From Clostridiales bacterium (GTDB taxonomy: Bacteria > Bacillota_A > Clostridia > Oscillospirales > Oscillospiraceae), in the NCBI GenBank assembly GCA_004553625.1, contig SFKX01000026.1:1-17358 (forward strand): a DNA stretch of 17,358 nucleotides. The letters run 5' to 3'. Shown here piece after piece: positions 1-4,957 of this stretch (within the stretch, counting starts at the first letter, position 1; each line of letters starts with the position of its first letter). The position numbers and the translations under genes are program-made. Under the pieces are notes generated by a model, which did no database searches, was not told the DNA's origin, and saw only the letters and a program-made list of their open reading frames with translations.

Positions 1-96
1 GCCATGGCAAAATCCTGCCATACCATGATCCCGTGTTCATCGCAAAAGTCAAAAAAGGCATCGCTTTCGTATACATTTCCGCCCCAACAGCGAAGA
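1..96 (-). pseudogene. Host GH2 beta-mannosidase gene, interrupted by the prophage (barrel fragment)
   Basis: The minus strand of this stretch encodes the WGG-x-YE and VWQDF motifs typical of the catalytic TIM barrel of GH2 beta-mannosidases, which remove terminal beta-mannose from mannan or N-glycan fragments. In the family these motifs follow several hundred residues of N-terminal domains. Here everything upstream is replaced by phage sequence. The N-terminal half should lie beyond the other prophage end, outside this window. The fragment continues left past position 1, so the rest of the barrel cannot be judged. The family call rests on motif recognition over about 30 residues. Confidence 0.72.
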
Positions 97-257
97 ATAA
101 TACCTAAATAGAAGCATAGACAAGCAGCCCCTGCAAGCAGCTTGTTTAGAAAATCATCTTTTTCCTGATCCTCTCGATACATTTCATAGTTCGCCAGCAG
201 CCTGCCTACGACATATAGCGCAAAGGCTAAACCCAAAACTTCTAGAGCAGCGGACAT
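1..257 (-). CDS. Chimeric ORF: phage small membrane protein fused in frame to a beta-mannosidase fragment (partial, runs off the left edge)
   Basis: Seen: an open frame on the minus strand starts at an ATG at 257-255, preceded by GGAGGAGG 9 nt upstream, and stays open to the window edge (85 codons visible). Residues 1-54 are two hydrophobic stretches (about 2-24 and 38-54) around a charged linker, like a small membrane protein. From residue about 55 the sequence changes to RCWGGNVYESDAFFDF and then DEHGIMVWQDFAM. This is the conserved RxWGG-x-YE...DE-G-(I/L)-x-VWQDF signature of GH2 beta-mannosidases. Inference: the phage ORF is joined in frame to the C-terminal part of a disrupted host gene, at the left prophage junction. 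An ATG at 263 with better spacing gives only a six-codon ORF. The fused product would lack the GH2 sugar-binding and Ig-like domains, so enzyme activity is unlikely. Confidence 0.7.
   Translation of the reverse strand, partial: MSAALEVLGLAFALYVVGRLLANYEMYREDQEKDDFLNKLLAGAACLCFYLGIILRCWGGNVYESDAFFDFCDEHGIMVWQDFAM
85..100. other. Probable left prophage-host junction (attL region)
   Basis: Homology to beta-mannosidase starts at about codon 55 of the leftward ORF (positions 95-93). On the other side the code is a hydrophobic small protein with no GH2 character. The recombination core therefore lies near the bases CCCCAACAGCGAAG. The exact core cannot be fixed without attR or an empty site. No integrase lies next to this end, so if the phage encodes one it should be near the other end. 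Confidence 0.55.
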
Positions 258-278
258 TGCATAACACCTCCTCCCAAA

Positions 279-305
279 GCGCGGCTACAGGCCGCGCCTT
301 TTTCT
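279..305 (+). terminator. Rho-independent terminator, rightward
   Basis: A perfect 7-bp stem GCGCGGC/GCCGCGC with loop TACAG is followed by CTTTTTCT. The U tract is on the plus-strand transcript only; read leftward it is followed by TTTGGG, so termination there would be weaker. In the circular phage this would stop rightward late transcription before it enters the immunity region. In the prophage it would block transcription antisense to the host gene. Confidence 0.65.
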
Positions 306-322
306 ATATTCGCTGATATCTA

Positions 323-907
323 TTATCCGGCGCTGGCCGGTTGATTCATATCGTGTGCTTTTCCCGAACTATTTGCAGCAGCTTCTACCATGTTAAAAAC
401 CAATTCTTTGTCCTTATCAGAAAACCGCCTAAAAAGCATAACAAGGGATTTCTCCATAGATGTCAGATCCTCCTTGGCTATGACCCACGATAGACCCAAA
501 AGATTTTCCGCGTCCCATGGAAGTCCTTTGGCAATGCAAACAAACTCTTCTAAAGTTGGCAGTAACCTGCCGTCTTCAATTTCAACATATCGCCCGTGAT
601 CAATTTTCAGAAACTCAGAAAACGCCTTGGTGCTTTTTCCTCTGATTGTTCTCTGTTCTTTTAATATATCGTGACGAAAACAGACACCATTCTCAGCAGC
701 CAAAGTAGGATTACCTGAAGAATCGGAGTTCCCTAACATATAATCGATGCTAGCATGAAAAAGTTTAGAGAGCTCAATAAGTATGTCAAAAGTAGGCTCA
801 TGCTGGCCGCTTTCGTATTTGCTATAAGTAGGACGAGAAATAGAGAGTGCCTTAGCAACGTCGTCTTGCTTCATATTCAGCTTTTTGCGAAGTTCATAAA
901 TGTTCAA
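323..907 (-). CDS. Phage repressor, XRE family, two HTH domains
   Basis: Likely the CI-type repressor that keeps the prophage silent by binding the operators at 934-1045. The N-terminal region is a canonical XRE HTH: LRKKLNMKQDDVAKALSISR followed by PTYSKYESGQ (about residues 6-62 counted from the upstream GTG). A second, degenerate HTH-like segment lies at about 84-142 (RTIRGKSTKAFSEFLKI...). The C-terminus DKDKELVFNMVEAA is usual for XRE regulators of Firmicutes. There is no S24 peptidase Ser/Lys region, so RecA-driven self-cleavage as in CI/LexA is not expected. Start: a GTG at 916 directly abuts the GAGG and cannot use it. The in-frame TTG at 907 lies 8 nt downstream of GAGG and is preferred. 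It is transcribed leftward from the promoter at 926-954. Confidence 0.85.
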   Translation of the reverse strand: MNIYELRKKLNMKQDDVAKALSISRPTYSKYESGQHEPTFDILIELSKLFHASIDYMLGNSDSSGNPTLAAENGVCFRHDILKEQRTIRGKSTKAFSEFLKIDHGRYVEIEDGRLLPTLEEFVCIAKGLPWDAENLLGLSWVIAKEDLTSMEKSLVMLFRRFSDKDKELVFNMVEAAANSSGKAHDMNQPASAG

Positions 908-925
908 TTTCTTCACCTCGTAAAT

Positions 926-954
926 ACTATAACGTGAAGAAACGGAACATTCAA
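926..954 (-). promoter_or_regulatory. Leftward repressor promoter
   Basis: Minus-strand -35 TTGAAT (949-954) and -10 TATAGT (926-931) are separated by exactly 17 bp. The spacer holds a 15-bp operator-like site (934-948). The repressor start is about 20 nt downstream, so the repressor probably controls its own synthesis. Confidence 0.7.
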
Positions 955-1045
955 CAGACGTGCCAAAATGTCACATAAAAGAAAATTAACTCTTGACAAT
1001 GTGCGATAATGGAACTATTATTTAGCTAAGGTTCCAATATCGCAC
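934..1045. promoter_or_regulatory. Operator array: four 15-bp GTG-N7-GGMAC sites
   Basis: Four 15-mers fit GTG-N7-GG(A/C)AC: 934-948 GTGAAGAAACGGAAC (plus); 960-974 read on the minus strand, GTGACATTTTGGCAC; 1001-1015 GTGCGATAATGGAAC (plus); 1031-1045 read on the minus strand, GTGCGATATTGGAAC. Each is an imperfect dyad, as expected for an HTH dimer. Sites 1 and 3 fill the -35/-10 spacers of the leftward and rightward promoters; site 4 lies just downstream of the rightward -10. The last two form an 18-bp inverted repeat with one mismatch around the -10. Inference: these are binding sites for the repressor and/or the Cro-like protein. Confidence 0.72.
993..1021 (+). promoter_or_regulatory. Rightward early promoter (PR-like)
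   Basis: Consensus -35 TTGACA (993-998), 17-bp spacer, -10 TATTAT (1016-1021). This is the best sigma-A promoter in the window. The spacer is one operator-like site and another lies just downstream, so bound repressor would exclude RNA polymerase. It would drive the Cro-like gene and the early block. Confidence 0.82.
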
Positions 1046-1075
1046 ATTTTTCACGTAGCGAAGGAGGCAATTGCA

Positions 1076-1279
1076 ATGAATATAGCACGGCTCAGACAAG
1101 AGGCGGGGTTAAGGCAAGTTGACTTAGCACGAGCAATGGGGGTAGATCGCTCGACCATTGCCAAATGGGAGAGCGGCTTAAGTGCTCCTAAGAGCGTGGT
1201 ACTGCCGAGGCTTGCCGATGCGCTGGAGTGTAACATCGAGAAGCTATTTGAACTGCCTGTGGAACAGACGGCACAGTAA
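1076..1279 (+). CDS. Cro-like XRE transcriptional regulator
   Basis: This 67-residue protein is almost entirely one XRE HTH domain (residues 3-57: IARLRQEAGLRQVDLARAMG, then VDRSTIAKWESGLSAPKSVV). It is the first gene of the rightward operon, divergent from the repressor, which is the classic position for a Cro protein that antagonises the repressor at shared operators. AAGGAGG (1061-1067) lies 8 nt before the ATG. It has only the DNA-binding domain and no visible effector region. The Cro role is inferred from position and size. Confidence 0.85.
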   Translation: MNIARLRQEAGLRQVDLARAMGVDRSTIAKWESGLSAPKSVVLPRLADALECNIEKLFELPVEQTAQ

Positions 1280-1291
1280 GGAGGTGAGGGC

Positions 1292-1678
1292 GTGGCGTTT
1301 GTAATCATCGTATGCTGGCTCACGGCGCTGCTTGTGCCGATGTGGATGCTCGTAGCATCAAAGCTGAGCAGCAGATGGAAAAGCGCATGGTTAAACACCG
1401 CGGCAGCAACTGCCATTGCTGCCGCGGTGATGATGGGCCTTTTCACGGGAGCGGTCCTCATGCTGGTGGATGGCAAGGCCGAGCGAATAATCAGCATGAC
1501 AGGCGGCCTGATGATCTGCCTTGGCGAACAGGCCGTACAGGTAATGAACGCGATACAGGACATATACCCCACAGACTTTGCTGTGCGATGGCCCGTGCTC
1601 AAGGGAATAGCTATAACAGCATTTGTGCTTATGGCTCTTGCGTTTTCGACGTGCGCCGCTGCGGCGCTGGATCTGTAA
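1292..1678 (+). CDS. Multi-pass membrane protein, unknown function
   Basis: A 128-residue hydrophobic protein with three or four predicted membrane helices: about 2-22 (FVIIVCWLTALLVPMWMLV), 35-58 (Ala-rich), possibly 67-85, and 103-125. The GTG start at 1292 has AAGGAGGTGAGG upstream and follows the Cro-like gene by 12 nt, so the two are probably co-transcribed. I do not recognise a family. Its last 50 bp overlap tail to tail with the leftward gene ending at 1629. A membrane protein expressed first from an early phage promoter could act in host takeover or superinfection exclusion, but nothing in the sequence proves this. Confidence 0.7.
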   Translation: MAFVIIVCWLTALLVPMWMLVASKLSSRWKSAWLNTAAATAIAAAVMMGLFTGAVLMLVDGKAERIISMTGGLMICLGEQAVQVMNAIQDIYPTDFAVRWPVLKGIAITAFVLMALAFSTCAAAALDL

Positions 1679-2123
1679 ACAGACCCCGCCTGAGCTCTGA
1701 GTACAGGAGCGAAGAAAGCCTGGCATAGTTATCTTTGAATTCCTGTGAAGATATGAAATGCTCCCTGTTGGATGTGCGGCTGCCTTCAAGTGTGCATGAG
1801 TGGAATTCAAGCAGTTCGTTGGTTACGCACGTTATCAATTCCCGCGTTTCGGCGGGCAGATATGAAGAGGCTTGCGCGGCGCAGGCGAGGTATTTGTTAA
1901 TCGAAAAGTCAGACTCTAACTGCGAGTAAGCTCTGAGCGCGCCAAGCTGGACAGCGTAAGCCGAGACAGCCTGCTGTCGCTTGGATTCGTATATGTCTAT
2001 CACTTTCAGACGGCGCTCCTGTTCAAGCCGGCGCTTTTCGGAACGCGCCTGAAAAACGCTCGCCAGCAGCTGCACTACAACAGGCGCGGCGGCACCGGCA
2101 AGCACGTATAGAATTTCAGTCAT
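1629..2123 (-). CDS. Membrane-anchored coiled-coil protein, leftward (moron-like)
   Basis: A 164-residue protein on the opposite strand to its neighbours. Residues 5-25 form one membrane helix (YVLAGAAAPVVVQLLASVF). A charged, coiled-coil-like segment follows (27-60: RSEKRRLEQERRLKVIDIYE), then a mostly helical cytoplasmic region. The ATG at 2123 has GGGAGG 7 nt upstream and a complete promoter 16 nt further on, both inside a 59-bp cassette repeated at 3173-3231. The frame is open further upstream, but that would read through the promoter and RBS, so it is rejected. Independent expression against the early operon resembles a moron gene expressed in the lysogen. Superinfection exclusion would fit a membrane-tethered protein but is speculation. 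No family recognised. Confidence 0.72.
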   Translation of the reverse strand: MTEILYVLAGAAAPVVVQLLASVFQARSEKRRLEQERRLKVIDIYESKRQQAVSAYAVQLGALRAYSQLESDFSINKYLACAAQASSYLPAETRELITCVTNELLEFHSCTLEGSRTSNREHFISSQEFKDNYARLSSLLYSELRRGLFTDPAPQRRTSKTQEP

Positions 2124-2179
2124 TTTATCACCTCCCTTCCGGATGATTTTACCACCGGGCGCGGAGGCGGACAAGAGGG
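2121..2179. repeat. 59-bp promoter/RBS cassette, copy 1
   Basis: This copy matches 3173-3231 at 56 of 59 bases in the same orientation. The repeat runs from the start codon of the leftward gene, through its Shine-Dalgarno, -10 and -35, to 5 bp beyond the -35, then identity stops. The repeated unit is thus exactly an expression module. Confidence 0.88.
2146..2174 (-). promoter_or_regulatory. Leftward promoter in cassette copy 1
   Basis: Minus-strand -35 TTGTCC (2169-2174), 17-bp spacer, extended -10 TGGTAAAAT (hexamer 2146-2151). The predicted leader is only about 16 nt and consists mainly of the GGAAGGGAGGTGATAAA ribosome site. It drives the gene starting at 2123. Confidence 0.65.
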
Positions 2180-2199
2180 ACAGTAAAGGAGGAAGCTTT

Positions 2200-2736
2200 A
2201 TGGAAAACAGCAGTTCTGCACAGGAGCGTGAAATTCGTGTTTTCGGCAACACAAGGGTTGAACTCCGCAAGGACGGCCTCACGCTTACGGTCAGAGAAGG
2301 AGAAGAACCAACGCTGACACCTGCAGATATAGGAGCTTATTTCAAAAGACTGCGTGAGGACGCAGGGCTAACGCTGGAGGAAGTGGCGAAAGCGACGGAA
2401 GTTGAAGTGATTCATCTGAAGGCAATCGAGAAATACGGTCTAATGTATAAAGGCCGTGAATTCTATAGCCTATGTCATCTCTTCCAGAAGGACAGCGAAA
2501 GGATAGCGAAAAAGTATTGTATGCCTCTGAATCATTGGGAGATACAGGCTAAATTGCGGGAAAACGAATACAAGGCAAGAGAGGCGGAGAAGCGCACAGA
2601 GAACCAGGCTGAGGCGGCTCCGGCAAAGCCAGACAGACAGTACCCGGTGCGGGCTATGTTTATCAGCCTGTTGCTTATAAACGTTGCAACGCTGCTGCTC
2701 TGTGCCGGGCAGATGCTTATGTGGCTAGTGGGGTGA
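2200..2736 (+). CDS. RodZ-like protein: N-terminal HTH, C-terminal membrane anchor
   Basis: 178 residues. An HTH of the RodZ/HTH_25 type lies at about 44-76 (IGAYFKRLREDAGLTLEEVA followed by KATEVEVIHLKAIEKYG). A charged helical stretch follows (112-138), then one membrane helix near the C-terminus (151-177: AMFISLLLINVATLLLCAG). This order matches RodZ, which links the MreB cytoskeleton to the membrane, but it lacks RodZ's periplasmic domain. The ATG at 2200 has AAAGGAGG upstream (2185-2192). It starts just outside the repeat cassette, divergent from the gene at 2123. It could be a membrane-tethered regulator or a decoy for host cell-shape factors; both are inference. Confidence 0.68.
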   Translation: MENSSSAQEREIRVFGNTRVELRKDGLTLTVREGEEPTLTPADIGAYFKRLREDAGLTLEEVAKATEVEVIHLKAIEKYGLMYKGREFYSLCHLFQKDSERIAKKYCMPLNHWEIQAKLRENEYKAREAEKRTENQAEAAPAKPDRQYPVRAMFISLLLINVATLLLCAGQMLMWLVG

Positions 2737-2740
2737 GTGG

Positions 2741-3019
2741 GTGAGCACACTTGAACTTGTCGGCTTCGACAGGGAGTATCCGAACGCCGAAACACGGGAC
2801 AGGAGATACATAGAGGCGTATCTGTTCGCTCTGGAGGCATTCACAAGGGATACGCCACACGCGGAAGAAGCTTACGGCGCCATTGTCTGCCTGTCGGAAA
2901 TACTTGTGCGCCGCGGATTTTTGCCAGTGGCATATGACCGGGCGCACACGATCCGCTTATCAGAGCCGATGACCGAGGTGGAGCTTGTGGAGCTGCTGGA
3001 GAACATGAGCGCGACATGA
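2741..3019 (+). CDS. Hypothetical phage protein (92 aa)
   Basis: A small soluble, acidic, mostly helical protein (STLELVGFDREYPNAETRDR at the N-terminus, then YIEAYLFALEAFTR). The GTG start at 2741 is preceded by GGGGTGAG and follows the RodZ-like gene by 4 nt, so translation is probably coupled. Its last 60 bp overlap, tail to tail, the leftward gene ending at 2960. No family recognised and no transmembrane or metal motif seen. Confidence 0.6.
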   Translation: MSTLELVGFDREYPNAETRDRRYIEAYLFALEAFTRDTPHAEEAYGAIVCLSEILVRRGFLPVAYDRAHTIRLSEPMTEVELVELLENMSAT

Positions 3020-3175
3020 GTTGCATTCGTCACTTCCGTCCATGTTCTCGCAGCCATTCTCTCTGACATCGAGAACTGTGCCGTCATCCGCTGCCAACAG
3101 GTATACGGCGAACTGTTCTTCATGACCGGATTTGGCGCAAGTCCAAGGTTTATCGTACTGGCGAATAGATGCCAT
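2960..3175 (-). CDS. Small Cys-containing protein, leftward (moron-like)
   Basis: A 71-residue protein with Cys13, Cys42, Cys51 and Cys54 (CAKSGHEEQ ... GCENMDGSDECNSC), compatible with a small zinc site. The ATG at 3175 sits 7 nt after GGGAGG inside the second copy of the 59-bp promoter/RBS cassette; this supports it as a real gene despite its size and its 60-bp antisense overlap with the gene ending at 3019. The frame extends upstream through the promoter, which I reject as a start. Function is not recognisable. It shares no visible sequence similarity with the other cassette-driven protein (1629-2123), so what is shared is the control unit, not the product. Confidence 0.62.
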   Translation of the reverse strand: MASIRQYDKPWTCAKSGHEEQFAVYLLAADDGTVLDVRENGCENMDGSDECNSCRAHVLQQLHKLHLGHRL

Positions 3176-3231
3176 ATTATCACCTCCCTTCCGGCTGATT
3201 TTATCACCGGGCGCGGAGGCGGACAAGAGGG
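3173..3231. repeat. 59-bp promoter/RBS cassette, copy 2
   Basis: Direct repeat of 2121-2179 with three substitutions. It carries the same ATG, GGGAGG, -10 and -35 in leftward orientation. The three differences (A/T near the start codon, one base between SD and -10, one base in the TGN of the extended -10) leave all promoter hexamers intact. Confidence 0.88.
3198..3226 (-). promoter_or_regulatory. Leftward promoter in cassette copy 2
   Basis: Minus-strand -35 TTGTCC (3221-3226), 17-bp spacer, extended -10 TGATAAAAT (hexamer 3198-3203). It drives the small Cys protein starting at 3175. Confidence 0.65.
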
Positions 3232-3239
3232 GGATAAGC

Positions 3240-3602
3240 GTGGAACTGACAAGTGATGAATTGGCCATGATAAAAGTATCAAGGCTCATGGCCGAGGCGG
3301 ACCGGCAGAGGGCGATGGACTACTTCTGGATTGGAGTGAAGGTCATCCTGCTCAGATGGTCAACGCCTAAGAACAAGCTCGGAAATCTGGCTGACCTGTC
3401 GGCGGAGTTCAAGAAAAGTATACCTAAGCTGCGAGAGGCAGCAAACATGAGTGCCGCGGAACTGGCAGACAAAATGGAGCTGGACGCCGCAACGGTGGAG
3501 AGCTGGGAACGAGGAACCAGTCTGCCGACTGCCTCGCAAATCTTTCATCTTGCTGCCGTGCTGAATTGCAGCCTGGAACAGATATTCGGCTGCCAGGAGT
3601 GA
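3240..3602 (+). CDS. XRE-family HTH protein
   Basis: 120 residues. An N-terminal helical segment (1-55) is followed by a clear XRE HTH at about 60-117 (IPKLREAANMSAAELADKME, then VESWERGTSLPTASQIFHLA). The GTG at 3240 has GAGGGGG 6 nt upstream, directly after the repeat cassette; an upstream in-frame ATG would place the N-terminus inside the cassette and is rejected. It is the fourth XRE-type protein within 3.3 kb. It could regulate the early genes or the cassette promoters, though no direct evidence shows its target. Confidence 0.75.
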   Translation: MELTSDELAMIKVSRLMAEADRQRAMDYFWIGVKVILLRWSTPKNKLGNLADLSAEFKKSIPKLREAANMSAAELADKMELDAATVESWERGTSLPTASQIFHLAAVLNCSLEQIFGCQE

Positions 3603-3683
3603 AAACTGATAGATGGGCGGCTGCGTAAGCAGTAATCATTCGGGCTGAGGCACACATAGGCTTGAAGGCGGAGGTGAGGGGCT

Positions 3684-3881
3684 GTGGCGGAGCCTGTTTA
3701 TCCGATAATCACGAAAGAGGACACCGAGGACGGGTACATATTGCGGTACGACTATGGCCCAAAGCAGGGCGTTACGACCTGCATCGTACACCGGCGGCCG
3801 ACGACGGAGGAGGAACGCTCGCGCATGCGCAGCGGCATCAACAGGATAATACGCCCGTACGGCTACGTGCTGGCGGACTGA
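3684..3881 (+). CDS. Small conserved phage protein (65 aa)
   Basis: The GTG at 3684 follows GGAGGTGAGGGGCT. The product is a compact alpha/beta protein ending TTEEERSRMRSGINRIIRPY, a tail that I associate with small early proteins of clostridial phages, though I cannot name a family. It is followed after 13 nt by the next gene. An overlapping frame (3662-3979) has no comparable ribosome site. Confidence 0.6.
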   Translation: MAEPVYPIITKEDTEDGYILRYDYGPKQGVTTCIVHRRPTTEEERSRMRSGINRIIRPYGYVLAD

Positions 3882-3894
3882 GAGGGGGACAAAC

Positions 3895-4278
3895 ATGGTT
3901 ATGTCCGAAAGCGAAATCGTCCGGGAGTACCGGACGGCGAAGAACAAGTCCAAGCAAATCGAGGTGCTGGCGGAGCTGAATGCGGTAAAGGCGGACTGGA
4001 TAAAGGATATCCTCCTGCGCAATCCGGAGAGCGGATATGTGAAGCCGGGGCCAAAGCCCAAGCAGAAGGCGGCGGCGGAGTCGGAAGCGGTGCGGGAGGT
4101 CAACGCACTGGCGCCGGAAGCGCCGGGCCGGGCGGACAGGGACCGCGGAGGGGCGGCGCTGTTGCTCATGGAACTGGCGGCTATGCTGGAGCGCTGTGAG
4201 AGCCTTGAATGCCTGGAGCAGCTGCAGCTCGCGGCAACACTGAGCGGCGGGCGCGTGATGATAGTGGACATCCACTGA
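3895..4278 (+). CDS. Hypothetical phage protein with HTH-like N-terminus
   Basis: 127 residues. Residues 1-42 are helical (SESEIVREYRTAKNKSKQ ... WIKDILLR) and resemble HTH-like small phage regulators. A basic AT-hook-like linker follows (PGPKPKQK, about 51-58), then an Ala/Glu-rich region and a Leu-rich C-terminus (LLLMELAAMLERCESLE). The ATG at 3895 has GAGGGGG 6 nt upstream; a second ATG lies two codons on. DNA binding is suggested by the basic linker but not shown. Confidence 0.58.
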   Translation: MVMSESEIVREYRTAKNKSKQIEVLAELNAVKADWIKDILLRNPESGYVKPGPKPKQKAAAESEAVREVNALAPEAPGRADRDRGGAALLLMELAAMLERCESLECLEQLQLAATLSGGRVMIVDIH

Positions 4279-4322
4279 GGCGGCCCACATGAAAAACACG
4301 AGAGAGCACAGGGGGGCAAGGG

Positions 4323-4916
4323 ATGATGAATGACAGGAGGGTAAAGGCCGTGCTGGCCGGGTACATAGCGCTGTGCGCGCTGCTCATCATCCTTGCCGCC
4401 ATCATATCGCTGCGCCTGAGTGCGCAGGAGGCGCGGGCGGCAAGTGAGCTGCCCGCGCCTGTTTACAACTCCGCCGCCTTGGCGGCGCATCTGGCGGCAG
4501 CGCCGGACGTGGCGGCACATGAACCTCAGACGCCTGAGCCGCCTCCTGAACCGGAGCCGCGCTATGCGGAGATAACGGCGGAGGAGCGGGAGCTGCTCGC
4601 CCGCGTGGTGTATGCCGAGAGCAATACCGAGACGCTTGAGGGGCAGATCGCGGTGGCCCAGGTGGTGCTCAACCGCGTGCGCTCCGAGAGCTTCCCGGAC
4701 ACGGTGAGCGAGGTAATTTATCAGGAGCGGCAATTCTCAACGGCGTCTATTCTCGGGAGCGTGACGCCCAACGAGACCAACTATGAGGCCGTAGACGCGG
4801 CGTTTGAGACTGAGGTCGTGCCGTATGAGGTTTTCTATTTTTCCAGAGGCGCCGAGAATGACAGGGTGTGGGGGCGGATAGGGGCGCATGTGTTCTGCTA
4901 TGGATATGTGTGGTGA
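4323..4916 (+). CDS. SleB-like cell wall hydrolase, membrane anchored
   Basis: 197 residues. A signal-anchor helix spans about 8-30 (AVLAGYIALCALLIILAAII). A Pro/Glu-rich linker (about 64-80) leads to a Hydrolase_2/SleB-type domain (about 85-197). The core LLARVVYAESNTETLEGQIA followed by VAQVVLNRVRSESFPDTVSE contains the conserved Glu (E99 in YAES) taken as catalytic in this lytic-transglycosylase-like family. The start is ATG 4323 or 4326 after AGGGGGG. Such enzymes normally cleave peptidoglycan during spore germination or growth. Its place in an early phage block, far from any lysis cassette, is odd: a moron, a wall-remodelling factor, or an early-expressed wall enzyme are all possible. 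Family call fairly firm, role inferred. Confidence 0.8.
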   Translation: MMNDRRVKAVLAGYIALCALLIILAAIISLRLSAQEARAASELPAPVYNSAALAAHLAAAPDVAAHEPQTPEPPPEPEPRYAEITAEERELLARVVYAESNTETLEGQIAVAQVVLNRVRSESFPDTVSEVIYQERQFSTASILGSVTPNETNYEAVDAAFETEVVPYEVFYFSRGAENDRVWGRIGAHVFCYGYVW

Positions 4917-4957
4917 GCGGCTGAGCCGCTTGCAAATATGAGGACGGAGGAATGGAC

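Noticed and set aside
2124..2282. Upstream extension of the leftward 1629-2123 gene to 2282
   Set aside because: The extension would translate the promoter and RBS cassette and part of the divergent gene. The same pseudo-N-terminus appears at the second cassette only because the DNA is repeated.
3636..4733. 365-codon minus-strand frame opposite small early genes and the SleB-like gene
   Set aside because: The Arg/Leu/His-rich composition is typical of antisense reading. The plus-strand genes have good ribosome sites and, for SleB, a recognisable domain.
4916..4930. AGCGGC-TGA-GCCGCT hairpin after the SleB-like gene
   Set aside because: No T-run follows and the stem is only 6 bp. It is not a convincing terminator.
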